Shown here: positions 36,217 through 46,615 of the stretch, piece after piece | Layout: each line of letters opens with the position of its first letter | Position numbering within the stretch: the first letter of the stretch is position 1 | DNA from: Coprococcus eutactus | GTDB lineage: Bacteria > Bacillota > Clostridia > Lachnospirales > Lachnospiraceae | Length of the DNA stretch: 64,000 bases | Reading direction: 5' to 3' | Assembly: GCF_025149915.1 (NCBI RefSeq) | Contig: NZ_CP102278.1 | Coordinates: 1,945,001-2,009,000 of the forward strand | Position numbers and translations under genes: made by a program | Notes under the pieces: model-generated | What the model was told of the DNA's origin: nothing | The model's input: the letters and a program-made list of their open reading frames with translations, nothing else | Databases searched by the model: none

Positions 36217-38321
36217 AACAATATAAGGCGCGTGAAAAAGTCACGCAGAAAATGACCCGCGAGGGGGCTGTCGAGGTAAACGCCGCTACCGGGAAAAAGA
36301 AACGTATCAGCAAGCGGATAAGGGACGCGGACTTTGCAAAGACCGAAGCCCCACCGCAGCCGGAACAGGCAGCGCAGCCCCTACCGGGCGGCGCAACTTC
36401 CCCGCCCTTAACCGACACGCCGCCGCTTCCCCATGCGCCGGGGGCAGAACGGGAACAGGACACCGCAGCAGCCGAGCGCGTCTTGGAACGTATCGACGGG
36501 GCGCGTACCAGAAAGGCGAGCAAAAAGGCGGCGAGGAAAGCACAGGCAGAAGCCACAGCAAAAGAAAAATCTTCCCGCTTGCAGTTTACCGACGAGGAAC
36601 GGGCAACGCCGGAGCTTGAAAGGTATATCCGAAAATCGGACAAAGCAGCCGACCGTCTGGACGCGGCAAAGGCGGCTATCCCCAAAGAAAAGAAACTTGT
36701 ACGGGAGCGCACCTTTGATGAAGCCACCGGGAAAGGCAAGACCCGCCTACATTTTGAGGAACAGGAAAAGCCCATAGGAAAGAATAAGCCCCACAATAAC
36801 CCGCTATCCCGCCCCGCACAGGAAGCGGGTATTTTCGTCCACAACAAGATACATTCCGTTGAAAAGGACAATTCCGGCGTTGAGGGGGCGCACAAATCCG
36901 AAGAACTGGCAGAGCGCGGCGCAAAGTACGGGGCGCGGAAAGTCAAGGAGGGCTACCACAGCCACAAGCTCAAACCCTACCGGGCGGCGGCAAAGGCAGA
37001 GAAAGCGGCGTTCAAGGCGAATGTGGATTTTCAGTACCATAAAGCCCTGCATGACAATCCGCAGATTGCGGGCAATCCCCTTTCCCGCTTCATGCAGAAG
37101 CAGCAAATCAAGCGGCAGTATGCAAAGTCGGCAAGGAAAGGCGGCGCAAAAACGGCGCAGAAAGCCGCAGAGAACACCCGCAAGGCGGCAAAAAAGACCG
37201 CCGAGGAAACAAAAAAGGCAATCGCTTTTGTAGGGCGGCACCCGGCGGGCGTATGTATCGCCGTTGCCGCGCTACTCTTATTCATCATGGTATCGGCGGG
37301 GCTTTCCTCTTGCGGTTCCATGTTCTCCGGCTTGATGAACGGCATACTTGGGACTTCCTACACGTCGGAGGACAGCGACCTTGTGGCGACGGAGAACAAT
37401 TACGCCGCAAAGGAAAACGAGCTTCAGCAGCAGATTGACAATATCGAAAGCACCCACCCCGGCTATGACGAATACCGCTATGACCTTGACAGTATCGGGC
37501 ATAACCCCCATGAGTTAGCGTCCTACCTCACCGCCCTTTTACAGACCTACACCCCGCAGAGCGCACAGGCAGAGCTAAATCGCGTCTTTGCCATGCAGTA
37601 CACTTTGACGCTGACAGAAGAAACGGAAATCCGCTACCGCACAGAAACAAGCACAGACCCGGAAACAGGGGAAACGACCACCGAGGAAGTACCCTACGAG
37701 TACCATATCCTCAACGTGAAGCTGACGAACAAGCCCATTTCCGAGATTGCGGAGGAACTTCTAACGCCACAGCAGCTTGAAATGTACCGCGTCTATCTGG
37801 AAACAAGCGGAAACAAACCGCTGATTTTCGGCGGCGGCTCCCCCGATATGGGCGCGTCCGAGGATTTAAGCGGCGTACAGCTTGTAAACGGCACACGCCC
37901 CGGCAACACCGCCGTTGTAGACCTTGCGAAGCGGCAAGTCGGCAACGTGGGCGGGCGACCCTTTTGGAGCTGGTACGGATTTAACAGCCGCGTGGAATGG
38001 TGCGCCTGTTTCGTTTCATGGTGCTACAATCAAGCCGGAAAGAGCGAGCCGCGCTTTGCCGGGTGCCAGTCACAGGGCGTACCCTGGTTCCAGTCACGCG
38101 GGCAATGGGGCGCGAGGGGCTATGAGAATATCGCCCCCGGCGACGCTATCTTTTTCGACTGGGACGGGGACGGGAGCGCAGACCATGTGGGGCTTGTTAT
38201 CGGAACGGACGGGGAGCGCGTCTATACCGTCGAGGGCAATTCCGGCGACGCCTGCAAGATAAAGAGCTACCCCGTCAATTACTCCTGTATCAAAGGCTAT
38301 GGGCTGATGAACTGGAATTAA
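36213..38321 (+). CDS. CHAP-domain peptidoglycan hydrolase of the T4SS (CD1108 family)
   Basis: The ~702-residue protein has a long basic N-terminal region rich in Ala, Lys and Glu (about 1-355), one membrane helix (about 357-380, VCIAVAALLLFIMVSAGL), an extracellular linker and a C-terminal CHAP domain with catalytic Cys in EWCACFVSWC and His in SADHVGLVIG. It should open the cell wall for the conjugation machine. Start choice: GGAGGG at 36,199 precedes an ATA codon at 36,213 that overlaps the methylase stop as ATAA; the first ATG with no ribosome site is at 36,252. Confidence 0.85.
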   Translation: MKQYKAREKVTQKMTREGAVEVNAATGKKKRISKRIRDADFAKTEAPPQPEQAAQPLPGGATSPPLTDTPPLPHAPGAEREQDTAAAERVLERIDGARTRKASKKAARKAQAEATAKEKSSRLQFTDEERATPELERYIRKSDKAADRLDAAKAAIPKEKKLVRERTFDEATGKGKTRLHFEEQEKPIGKNKPHNNPLSRPAQEAGIFVHNKIHSVEKDNSGVEGAHKSEELAERGAKYGARKVKEGYHSHKLKPYRAAAKAEKAAFKANVDFQYHKALHDNPQIAGNPLSRFMQKQQIKRQYAKSARKGGAKTAQKAAENTRKAAKKTAEETKKAIAFVGRHPAGVCIAVAALLLFIMVSAGLSSCGSMFSGLMNGILGTSYTSEDSDLVATENNYAAKENELQQQIDNIESTHPGYDEYRYDLDSIGHNPHELASYLTALLQTYTPQSAQAELNRVFAMQYTLTLTEETEIRYRTETSTDPETGETTTEEVPYEYHILNVKLTNKPISEIAEELLTPQQLEMYRVYLETSGNKPLIFGGGSPDMGASEDLSGVQLVNGTRPGNTAVVDLAKRQVGNVGGRPFWSWYGFNSRVEWCACFVSWCYNQAGKSEPRFAGCQSQGVPWFQSRGQWGARGYENIAPGDAIFFDWDGDGSADHVGLVIGTDGERVYTVEGNSGDACKIKSYPVNYSCIKGYGLMNWN

Positions 38322-38355
38322 CATATTTTTGAGCAAAGAAAGGAGAAATTTATTG

Positions 38356-38634
38356 ATGGCTATGAACAAAATTGAACGTATCGACAAAGAGATTGCAAAG
38401 ACCCGCGAGAAAATCACCGAGTACCAGAACAGATTAAGGGGGCTTGAAGCGCAGAAAACCGAAGCGGAAAACCTGCAAATCGTACAGCTTGTGCGCTCCA
38501 TGCGCCTTTCCCCGCATGAGCTTTCCGCTATGCTTTCCGGCGGCGGTATTCCGGGCATGGAAGCCGCGCCGGGCTACCCCGCAGAACCCGCAGACCACGA
38601 CACCGAAGAAATGGAGGACACCGAGAATGAATAA
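38356..38634 (+). CDS. DUF4315-like coiled-coil protein
   Basis: The ~92-residue product begins [20 protein letters not shown] and forms one long coiled coil followed by [16 protein letters not shown] and an acidic tail, typical of DUF4315 proteins in ICE transfer operons. ATG 38,356 follows AAAGGAG. It overlaps the next gene by 8 bp. No function is established. Confidence 0.8.
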   Translation: MAMNKIERIDKEIAKTREKITEYQNRLRGLEAQKTEAENLQIVQLVRSMRLSPHELSAMLSGGGIPGMEAAPGYPAEPADHDTEEMEDTENE

Positions 38635-39328
38635 GAAAATCCTTAGAACCTTGACCGCACTCTGCGCCGCCCTCATGCTGACGGGCGGCTTTTCCGTCAC
38701 CGCCTTTGCACAGACCCCGGAGGGACAGGACGCGACCGACGACAGCGGCGTTGTCTATGAGGAACCCGAAAAGGAAGAACCCCTTACCCCGGACGGGAAC
38801 GCGACCCTTGTAGACGATTTCGGCGGCAACAAGCAGCTTATCACAGTGACGACCAAAAACGGCAATTACTTTTATATCCTTATCGACCGGGACGACGAGG
38901 GCGAGGACACCGTACATTTCCTTAATCAAGTGGACGAAGCCGACCTTATGGCACTCATGGAGGACGGAAGCACCGAAGCAGCCCCGCCCGCCGTTTGCAG
39001 TTGCACCGATAAATGCGAAGCCGGAAAGGTAAATGTGAGCTGCCCTGTCTGCAAGGACAACATGACCGCTTGCAGCGGCAAGGAAGCGGAGCCGGAAACC
39101 GAGAAACCAACAGAGCAGCCCAAAGAGAAAGGCAATACAGGCGGGCTTGTGCTTTTCCTTGTCGTGGCACTTCTTGGCGGCGGGGGCGCGTTCTATTATT
39201 TTAAGTTTATGAAGCCAAAGCAGAACGTCAAGGGCGACACCGACCTTGAAGATTTCGATTTTGACGATTACGACGAGGACGAGGGGGACGGGCTTTCTGA
39301 TGAAGAACAGGAGGACGAGGAAGCATGA
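38627..39328 (+). CDS. DUF4366 (CD1107 family) secreted/membrane protein
   Basis: The 233-residue protein has a signal peptide ([19 protein letters not shown]), an outside domain ([20 protein letters not shown]), a Cys-rich segment ([19 protein letters not shown]), a C-terminal membrane helix near residues 170-190 ([20 protein letters not shown]) and a very acidic cytoplasmic tail. It is a regular member of Tn1549-type transfer operons, presumably a surface-exposed T4SS component. Confidence 0.85.
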   Translation: MNKKILRTLTALCAALMLTGGFSVTAFAQTPEGQDATDDSGVVYEEPEKEEPLTPDGNATLVDDFGGNKQLITVTTKNGNYFYILIDRDDEGEDTVHFLNQVDEADLMALMEDGSTEAAPPAVCSCTDKCEAGKVNVSCPVCKDNMTACSGKEAEPETEKPTEQPKEKGNTGGLVLFLVVALLGGGGAFYYFKFMKPKQNVKGDTDLEDFDFDDYDEDEGDGLSDEEQEDEEA

Positions 39329-39513
39329 CGCTTTTTACCGAAAACCCTTTAGAAAAAATGATGGTACAAAGACCCACCGGGCGGCGTGACAGTGCGCCGC
39401 CCGTTCCAAAATCCCCGGCGTGTATGCGTTGCCCTTATAAGGCGCAATCCCCCTGTATCGGCTATTGTCTGAAACAGGCACAGGAGAAGAAGCACACCGC
39501 GCCGGAACGCTGA
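39325..39513 (+). CDS. Small Cys-containing ICE protein
   Basis: The 62-residue product contains two Cys pairs ([16 protein letters not shown]) that could bind zinc, and a polar tail. ATG 39,325 overlaps the DUF4366 stop. Small proteins of this type sit between DUF4366 and topB genes in related ICEs; I know of no function. Confidence 0.65.
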   Translation: MTLFTENPLEKMMVQRPTGRRDSAPPVPKSPACMRCPYKAQSPCIGYCLKQAQEKKHTAPER

Positions 39514-39528
39514 AAGGAGGATTTTTTC

Positions 39529-41619
39529 ATGGCATTTAGACTTGTGATTGCAGAAAAGCCGAGCGTGGCGCAGACTATCGCCGCCGCGCTTGGCATTAAG
39601 GGGAAACAGGACGGGTATATCGAGGGCGGCGGCTACCTCATTTCATGGTGCGTCGGGCATTTGGTACAGCTTGCGGAAGCTGCCGCCTACGGGGAGCAAT
39701 ATAAAAAATGGAGTTTTGACAGCTTACCCATTCTGCCGGAGGAATGGCAGTACGCCGTTGACCCGGACAAGGGGAAGCAATTCAAAACCATTAAAGAGCT
39801 TATGCACCGCGCCGACGTTTCCGAAGTGGTAAATGCGTGTGACGCGGGGCGCGAGGGTGAATTGATTTTCCGCTTTGTCTACGAAGTGGCGGGCTGCAAG
39901 AAGCCCATGCGCCGCTTGTGGATTTCTTCAATGGAGGACGGGGCGATTAAGGCGGGCTTTGCTTCCCTCAAAGACGGGCGGGACTATGGCGCGCTCTTTG
40001 CGTCCGCCCTCTGCCGCGCAAAGGCTGACTGGCTTATCGGCATTAACGCCACCCGGCTTTTCTCCTGCCTGTATGGAAAGACCTTGAACGTGGGGCGCGT
40101 CCAGACCCCGACCTTAAAAATGCTCACCGACCGGGACGCGGCTATCTCCCATTTCCAGAAAGAAAAATATTATCATGTTCGCCTTGATTTATCCGGCGCG
40201 GACGCGGCAAGCGAAAGGATTTCGGACAAGGCAGAAGCCGACGCGCTGAAAGGGGCTTGCGAAGCGGGAAAGGCGGTATGCGTTTCCCTTACCAGAGAGA
40301 AGAAAACCGCAGCCCCGCCAAAGCTCTTTGACCTTACCTCTTTGCAGCGGGAAACGAACCGCATTTTCGGTTACACCGCAAAGCAGACCCTTGACCTTGC
40401 ACAATCCCTTTATGAAAAGCGGCTCCTTACTTATCCGAGGACGGACAGCAGCTTTCTTACTGACGACATGGGCGGCACCGCAGCGGACATTATCGCGCTG
40501 CTTTGCGAAAAGCTCCCCTTTATGGCGGGCGCGGACTTCACGCCGGAGATTGCAAAGGTATTAGACAGCAAGAAAGTATCAGACCACCACGCAATCATTC
40601 CCACTATGGAGCTTGCAAAGGCTGACCCGGACGCGCTGCCGGAAAGCGAGAAGAATATCCTTACCCTTGCGGGGGCGCGTCTGCTTTTTGCCACCGCCGA
40701 GCCGCATATTTATGAAGCGGTTACGGCGGTTTTCTCATGCGCCGGGACAGACTTCACCGCAAGGGGAAAGACCGTACTTGCGGAGGGTTGGAAAGAGCTT
40801 GAACGCAGATACCGGGCGACGCTGAAAGATAAGCCCGAAGCAGAGGACGGGGAAAATGAGGGCGTGACGCTGCCGGAGCTTTCCGAGGGACAGAACTTTC
40901 CTAACCCCGCCGCAAAAGTAACGGAGCATACCACAACGCCGCCGAAGCCCCACAGCGAAGCGTCGCTTCTCTCTGCTATGGAGCGAGCCGGGAACGGGGA
41001 CACCGACCCGGACGCGGAACGCCGGGGGCTTGGCACTCCCGCCACCCGCGCCGCCGTCATTGAAAAACTGGTAAAGGGCGGCTTTGCAGAGCGCAAGGGG
41101 AAGCAGCTTATCCCCACGCAGAACGGAGCCGCCCTTATATCAGTCTTGCCGGATATGCTCACTTCCCCGCAGCTTACCGCAGAATGGGAAAACAATCTGA
41201 CGCAGATAGCAAAGGGAGCCGCAGACCCCGGCGAATTTCTGTCCGGCATTGAAGCTATGGCGCGGGAGCTTGTGCAGACACACGCCGCAGCACTGGACGG
41301 GAAAAAGGATTTGTTCCGGGAGGAAAAGCCCTCTGTCGGCAAATGCCCCCGTTGCGGTTCCCCCGTCCATGAGGGGAAGAAAAACTATTATTGCAGCAAC
41401 AAAGAATGTGCCTTTGTCATGTGGAAGAATGACCGCTTTTTCGAGGAACGCAAGACCGCTTTTTCCGCGAAGATTGCCGCCGCGCTCCTTAAATCCGGCA
41501 AAGTGAATGTGAAGAAGCTCTATTCCCCGAAAACAGGCAAGACCTATGACGGAACTATCGTTCTGGCTGACACTGGCGGGAAATACGTCAACTACCGTAT
41601 CGAAGTACAGAAGAACTAA
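39529..41619 (+). CDS. topB: DNA topoisomerase III
   Basis: The 696-residue type IA topoisomerase has a TOPRIM domain (VIAEKPSVAQTIA, CDAGREGELIFR), the active-site Tyr in LLTYPRTDSSFL near residue 308, a RGLGTPATRAAVIEKL segment, and a C-terminal zinc ribbon (CPRCGSPVHEGKKNYYCSNKEC). ICE-encoded TopB probably resolves intermediates of transfer or replication. AAAGGAGG precedes the ATG. It ends 10 bp before the first oriT-like block. Confidence 0.95.
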   Translation: MAFRLVIAEKPSVAQTIAAALGIKGKQDGYIEGGGYLISWCVGHLVQLAEAAAYGEQYKKWSFDSLPILPEEWQYAVDPDKGKQFKTIKELMHRADVSEVVNACDAGREGELIFRFVYEVAGCKKPMRRLWISSMEDGAIKAGFASLKDGRDYGALFASALCRAKADWLIGINATRLFSCLYGKTLNVGRVQTPTLKMLTDRDAAISHFQKEKYYHVRLDLSGADAASERISDKAEADALKGACEAGKAVCVSLTREKKTAAPPKLFDLTSLQRETNRIFGYTAKQTLDLAQSLYEKRLLTYPRTDSSFLTDDMGGTAADIIALLCEKLPFMAGADFTPEIAKVLDSKKVSDHHAIIPTMELAKADPDALPESEKNILTLAGARLLFATAEPHIYEAVTAVFSCAGTDFTARGKTVLAEGWKELERRYRATLKDKPEAEDGENEGVTLPELSEGQNFPNPAAKVTEHTTTPPKPHSEASLLSAMERAGNGDTDPDAERRGLGTPATRAAVIEKLVKGGFAERKGKQLIPTQNGAALISVLPDMLTSPQLTAEWENNLTQIAKGAADPGEFLSGIEAMARELVQTHAAALDGKKDLFREEKPSVGKCPRCGSPVHEGKKNYYCSNKECAFVMWKNDRFFEERKTAFSAKIAAALLKSGKVNVKKLYSPKTGKTYDGTIVLADTGGKYVNYRIEVQKN

Positions 41620-41628
41620 AAACTTGAA

Positions 41629-41728
41629 TAGCAAGCATAGGAAGCGGGTACCCACTTCCGTAAATCCCTGTCCTGCCGCTGACGCGCCGGACGGGGATTT
41701 TGCTTGTTGGGAAGTTTCCCAAACCCTC
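41629..41728 (+). other. oriT-like block, copy A
   Basis: Two conserved pieces, 41,629-41,662 (TAGCAAGCATAGGAAGC...) and 41,700-41,728 (GCTTGTTGGGAAG, TCCCAAACCCTC), recur inverted at 49,199-49,231 and 49,133-49,161 with only one length and one base difference. The second piece contains the inverted pair TTGGGAA/TTCCCAA. It lies in the 212-bp gap between topB and the antirestriction fusion gene. It is probably a second, possibly non-cognate, transfer origin or a relaxosome binding site. Confidence 0.65.
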
Positions 41729-41831
41729 TAAAAAAATGAAAAAATTGTTGGCATAACGCACAGCCCACCGTAGTACGGGGCGAACCCCAAAAGCGCGGCG
41801 GTGCGCCGCCATTTCAGAAAGGAGCGAATGA

Positions 41832-44800
41832 ATGGAAAAGAAAAAAGGTTACTCCATGTTTGAGCGTGACAAGTTAGACCCGGCTGACAGTATGCGGATA
41901 GAGCGAAATATTTATTTTGAGGAACAGACCGCTGACCTTTCCGGGCTTACCGCCCTGCCCTTAGAACAGTTACAGGCATTGCGGGAAGAATACGCGGCGG
42001 CTGAACAGGCAGCTTTTGAAGCCTTGCAAGAACAGGCGGCGGCATGGGACGAACAGGCGGGAAAGACCCTTGCCATTGACAAAGCCATTGAGTATGTGAG
42101 GACACCCGAAGCTACGCATACCGCGAACCAGTGGGAAGCTACGGACTACGGGAAGCACATCAGCAACCGCGTCTACCAAATGCGCTACCACATATCCGAG
42201 AATACCCGGTATGACAGGGAAAAAGAGAAATCCATTCCCTATTCGTGGACGCTTTCATGGAGTATTTACACCAACAGCCCCCACAATTACGGACAGGCAA
42301 AAATCGCCGGACAGGAAAGGAAAGTCTTTGCAGACAAGGCAGCTATGGAAAAATATCTGAATGGGCGTATCAAAGCCTATCAGCATTTATTCACCGAGGT
42401 ATCGCCGCCTATCCCGCCAGAGTATGCAGAGCATTTCAAAGTAAACGGGCAGCTTTTACCGGGCTATGCTATCGAGGGCGAGGAACGGGCGCAGCCTACC
42501 GCTGAAAAAGCAGCCCCCACCACAGCAGAGCCGCCACAGGACACCGAACAGAGAAAGGAGCGTGAAACCATAAACGAGCAGTTTTCAATTCTTATCGACA
42601 GCCGCAGCCGCTTTGAAACAGGCAAACCGGGCGGCGTGTGGCTTCCCATGCCGACCACAACAGAGCAGCTTCATGCGGCTATGGAAAGCGTCGGCATTAC
42701 CGCAGACAATCCGCAGGATTTTTTCATCAACGGGTATTCTTCTACGGAGGACTGCCCCTTTGACTTGCCGCTTTCCGTTATCCAAAGCGCAAGCATGGAC
42801 GAGCTGAATTATTTTGGAAAACTTCTGGAAATGCAGAGTGACGGGGACAAGGATAAATTTGCGGCGGCGGTTACACATGGCGAGTATGCCGGAAGCATGA
42901 AAGACCTTATCAACCTTGCACAAAACCTTGACTGTTACTGGCTCTATCCCACTGTCCGCAGCGAAGAAGATTACGGTTATTATCTTATCGACGAACTGGA
43001 CGAGCTGGAGCTTCCCGAAGAAGCAAAGAAATATTTCAAGTATGAAGAATACGGGCGGGACGCAGTTAGCAAGGATAAGGGGCAGTTTACCGAACAGGGC
43101 TATATCTATAACAATCAGAACACCTTTACCGAATGGTATCGGGGAACGGAAAACGAGATACCCAAAGAATACCGCGTTATGAGCTTCCCACAGCCGGAAC
43201 GCGGCGGACAGGACAAGACCTTTATGGACGCAGCCGCCACAGAGCAGACCGCCCGAACCGCCGCAGAGCAGCCACAGGAGCCGCGCCCGGTTATCCCTAT
43301 CGTGCTGACGAGCGAGAAGCCCGCCGAGAAATTAAAAGAGATTACCGACCGTCTGGAACAGGGTATTGCGGAACTCTTTGACAGCGAGCGTTACAAGGAA
43401 TATCTGAAAGTCATGTCAAAATTCCATAATTACAGCTTCCGAAACACCGTCCTTATCGCCATGCAGAAGCCGGACGCTTCCCTTGTGGCGGGCTTTTCCG
43501 CTTGGAAGAACAACTTTGAGCGAAACGTGATGAAAGGGCAAAAGGGAATTAAAATCATTGCCCCGTCGCCCTATAAAATCAAACAGGAAATGCAGAAAAT
43601 CGACCCGCACACGCAGAAGCCCATAATCGGCAAGGACGGGAAGCCCGTCACCGAGGAAAAGGAAGTCACCATACCCGCCTACAAGGTGGTATCCGTCTTT
43701 GACGTTTCCCAGACCGAGGGAAAGGAGCTGCCGGACATTGCCATTGACGAGCTGCCGGGCGACGTTGACCGCTACAAGGATTTTTTCGCAGCCCTTGAAA
43801 AGACTTCCCCCGTTCCTATCGCCTTTGAGAATATCGAGGGCGGCTCTCATGGCTACTACCACTTGGAGGACAAGCGCATTGCTATCAACGAGGGCATGAG
43901 CGAATTGCAGACCTTAAAGACCGCCATTCACGAAATCGCCCATGCGAAGCTGCACGACATTGACCTCAACGCGCCAAAGGACGAGCAGCAGCCCCACATT
44001 GACCGCCGCACCCGCGAAGTCGAAGCGGAAAGCGTCGCCTATACCGTCTGCCAACATTACGGGCTTGACACGTCGGACTACTCTTTCGGCTATGTCGCCG
44101 GGTGGAGTAGCGGGCGGGAATTGTCCGAGCTGAAAAGCTCCCTTGAAACGATACGCAGCGCAGCCGCCGAGATTATCAATTCAATAGACGAAAATCTTGC
44201 GGAGCTGCAAAAGGCACAGGACAAGGAGCAGACCGCCGGACAGGAGCAGCCCACCAGAGAGGAACAGGCAGCCCCGCCGGAGCAGCCGCAGCCGGAAGCC
44301 CCGGCAAAGGCAGATACAGCCGGGAAAGAGAAGCCGGAAGCAGCCGCACCGGGAAAATCCGGCGCACAGGAAAAGGCGGGTGCAGCCCCGAAAGAAGCCT
44401 TTACCCCGGAAACGATTTACAAGGTGCGCCGGAACCCTTACAGCGACAGCCGGGAAAACAGCTACCTCTTGCAAGCCTATGTGACACAGGAGAACGGGCG
44501 GGCGAAAATGGGCGACGTGCTTTATACGGGAACGCCGGAGAAATGCCGCGAGCTTATGGGGCAGCTCAAAAGCGGCGAGCTGACCGAGGGCGACGTAAAG
44601 CAGCTTTACGCAAAGGCACAGGAAACGGCGCAGACCGCCGGACAGGACAAAGACACCTTTTCCATTTACCAGATAAAAGGCGGGGACGAAACAAGGGATT
44701 TCCGCTTTGAGCCTTACGACCGCCTGCAGGCGGCGGGGAATGTGGTTGACAGGGCGAACTATGAGCTTGTCTATTCCGCGCCCCTTGCGCCGGAAACTTC

Positions 44801-45449
44801 CCTTGAAGATATTTACACCCGTTTCAATATCGACCACCCCAAAGATTTTAAGGGACACAGCCTTTCCGTTTCGGACGTGGTAGTGCTTCATCAGGACGGA
44901 CAGGACGCGGCGCATTTCGTTGACAGTGTAGGTTTCCGGGAAGTGCCGGAGTTTTTACAGGAGCAGAAGCAGCTTACCCCGGACGACTTGGAAACGGGCG
45001 AAACTGTCAAAACACCGAGAGGGACTTTCCATGTAACCGCCATGAGCCGGGAGCAGATAGAAGCCGCCGGATATGGCTTTCACCACCAGTCGGACGACGG
45101 AAAGTATCTGATTATGGGGAATGGGACGCGGGCGTTTGCCGTTGCCGCAGAACAGGCGCAGCGGGACAATCCCTTGAAAACCGCCGAGCAGACCACAGAG
45201 CAGAACGGGAACATGATTGACGGTATCATCAACAACACCCCCACCGTTGACGAACTGGAAGCAAAGGTAAAGGCGGGCGAGCAGATTTCCCTTGTTGACC
45301 TGGCTAACGCTGTCAAAGCCGACAAGGAGCGCGGCAAGGGAGCGAAGCCGGAAAAGAAGCCCTCTATCCGGGCGCAGCTTAGAGCCGACAAGGAAAAGGC
45401 ACAGAAGAAAAACGCAAAGCAGAAGTCACAGGACTTGGAAAGGAGCTGA
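41832..45449 (+). CDS. Multidomain antirestriction protein (ArdA-like + ArdC-like + YodL-like)
   Basis: The 1,205-residue protein starts with an unassigned domain, then an ArdA-like domain (about 250-440, GGVWLPMPTTTEQLHAAMESVG, FFINGYSSTEDCPFDLPL), an ArdC-like ssDNA-binding domain with metallopeptidase motif HEIAHAKLHD (about 495-790), a Pro/Ala/Glu linker, and a YodL-like domain (about 935-1030, FSIYQIKGGDETRDFRFEPY). The C-terminus is a basic tail with KKPSIRAQL. It should protect incoming ICE DNA from restriction. AAAGGAGCG precedes the ATG. Confidence 0.85.
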   Translation: MEKKKGYSMFERDKLDPADSMRIERNIYFEEQTADLSGLTALPLEQLQALREEYAAAEQAAFEALQEQAAAWDEQAGKTLAIDKAIEYVRTPEATHTANQWEATDYGKHISNRVYQMRYHISENTRYDREKEKSIPYSWTLSWSIYTNSPHNYGQAKIAGQERKVFADKAAMEKYLNGRIKAYQHLFTEVSPPIPPEYAEHFKVNGQLLPGYAIEGEERAQPTAEKAAPTTAEPPQDTEQRKERETINEQFSILIDSRSRFETGKPGGVWLPMPTTTEQLHAAMESVGITADNPQDFFINGYSSTEDCPFDLPLSVIQSASMDELNYFGKLLEMQSDGDKDKFAAAVTHGEYAGSMKDLINLAQNLDCYWLYPTVRSEEDYGYYLIDELDELELPEEAKKYFKYEEYGRDAVSKDKGQFTEQGYIYNNQNTFTEWYRGTENEIPKEYRVMSFPQPERGGQDKTFMDAAATEQTARTAAEQPQEPRPVIPIVLTSEKPAEKLKEITDRLEQGIAELFDSERYKEYLKVMSKFHNYSFRNTVLIAMQKPDASLVAGFSAWKNNFERNVMKGQKGIKIIAPSPYKIKQEMQKIDPHTQKPIIGKDGKPVTEEKEVTIPAYKVVSVFDVSQTEGKELPDIAIDELPGDVDRYKDFFAALEKTSPVPIAFENIEGGSHGYYHLEDKRIAINEGMSELQTLKTAIHEIAHAKLHDIDLNAPKDEQQPHIDRRTREVEAESVAYTVCQHYGLDTSDYSFGYVAGWSSGRELSELKSSLETIRSAAAEIINSIDENLAELQKAQDKEQTAGQEQPTREEQAAPPEQPQPEAPAKADTAGKEKPEAAAPGKSGAQEKAGAAPKEAFTPETIYKVRRNPYSDSRENSYLLQAYVTQENGRAKMGDVLYTGTPEKCRELMGQLKSGELTEGDVKQLYAKAQETAQTAGQDKDTFSIYQIKGGDETRDFRFEPYDRLQAAGNVVDRANYELVYSAPLAPETSLEDIYTRFNIDHPKDFKGHSLSVSDVVVLHQDGQDAAHFVDSVGFREVPEFLQEQKQLTPDDLETGETVKTPRGTFHVTAMSREQIEAAGYGFHHQSDDGKYLIMGNGTRAFAVAAEQAQRDNPLKTAEQTTEQNGNMIDGIINNTPTVDELEAKVKAGEQISLVDLANAVKADKERGKGAKPEKKPSIRAQLRADKEKAQKKNAKQKSQDLERS

Positions 45450-45452
45450 CCC

Positions 45453-46406
45453 ATGCCGGAACAGAGCAAATTTGAAAACGTGGATTTGTTCGCTTCCCTT
45501 GAAGCGATTATGAAGCAGAACACAGGCTTTTACCAGAGCGACTTAGACATTGACAAAGAGATTATCGCAAAGGCGGCGGCAAGCCCCCACAGGGAGGACA
45601 AGACCCTTTTGTGGTTCTGCCGCCCGTCCGGGACGCACTGTTTCCGGGAGCGCGACGTTTTCCTCAAAGACACCGCGCCCCACAACACATGGCGTTTCTA
45701 CATGGAGCAGACAAGCGACCGCGTTCTTGCCTATGCAATCGAGCTGACGGGAAAGGAGCGCGGGAAAATCAAGGGCAATCTGTACGAACTGGACTACTCT
45801 AAACATTATGAGCGCGTCAAGGAAAAGGAGCTGCCCGCCGATACGGTGAAGCTGATTTATGAGCGAGGGGAAAGGGAGATACCCGCCGGACGGTTCTTCA
45901 ACGGCAACCCAGACCCGCAGCTTGGGAAGTTTGAACGCTTTGAAGCCCTACCCAACGACCCGGACGCGCTGCAATCGCTCTTACAGGAAGAACGGCGCAG
46001 CCGGGAGCAGCTTTCACCGGGGGACTTCAAGGCGCATATCACAGCCTTGCGGGACGGGCTGATTGAAACGGAAGCGCGGCGCATTGTGCGGGAAATGAAG
46101 CGGCATTACGAGCCGAACAGCCCGAACAAGACCCATTTCATGGCAGAGCTTTCCCCGGCGTTCATGCGGCTTGCAGCCACAAAGGACACTGACCGCCTTT
46201 TCTCCATGCTGCCCTACAAGACACTTTCCTTTTCCAAAATCGAGGGCAGACATGGGATGTATGCGCTGATTGACAAGGGGGAGAACCGGGACAGGGAGAT
46301 AAGGAAGCCCCGCCCCTCTATCCGGGCGCAGATTAAAACGGACAAAGCAAAGACCGCCCCGAAAAAGGCGGCGGCGAAAACAAAAAATCACGATTTGGAG
46401 GTGTGA
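45453..46406 (+). CDS. Conserved ICE protein with KPSIRAQ-like tail, function unknown
   Basis: The 317-residue soluble protein (LLWFCRPSGTHCFRERDVFL, THFMAELSPAFMRLAATKDTD, LPYKTLSFSKIEGRHGMYAL) has no motif I can name. Its last ~35 residues (RPSIRAQIKTDKAKTAPKK) closely resemble the tail of the preceding 1,205-residue protein and of PcfB. It starts 3 bp after the upstream stop and is therefore co-translated with it. Confidence 0.7.
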   Translation: MPEQSKFENVDLFASLEAIMKQNTGFYQSDLDIDKEIIAKAAASPHREDKTLLWFCRPSGTHCFRERDVFLKDTAPHNTWRFYMEQTSDRVLAYAIELTGKERGKIKGNLYELDYSKHYERVKEKELPADTVKLIYERGEREIPAGRFFNGNPDPQLGKFERFEALPNDPDALQSLLQEERRSREQLSPGDFKAHITALRDGLIETEARRIVREMKRHYEPNSPNKTHFMAELSPAFMRLAATKDTDRLFSMLPYKTLSFSKIEGRHGMYALIDKGENRDREIRKPRPSIRAQIKTDKAKTAPKKAAAKTKNHDLEV

Positions 46407-46408
46407 AC

Positions 46409-46615
46409 ATGACAAAACTGACCGTAGAGGAAACAAACCTTTTGAGCATTTACAAGACCGGGAGCCGACAGGGGCTTATCGTCGCCATGAACGCCGCGCT
46501 GCCCTTTATGGACGGGGAAATGCGGGACTTTGCAGCCCGTACCCTTGCCAAAGTGGAGCGCATGGGCGAAGCGGAGTTTGCGGTGCTTCCCATTTACGCC
46601 GCTGATGAAGCATGA
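46409..46615 (+). CDS. Transposon-transfer assisting protein (TTRAP family)
   Basis: The 68-residue protein (TKLTVEETNLLSIYKTGSRQ, LPFMDGEMRDFAARTLAKV) matches TTRAP proteins of conjugative transposons. GGAGGTGTGAAC precedes the ATG. It overlaps the VLP gene by 4 bp. Its mechanism is unknown. Confidence 0.8.
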   Translation: MTKLTVEETNLLSIYKTGSRQGLIVAMNAALPFMDGEMRDFAARTLAKVERMGEAEFAVLPIYAADEA

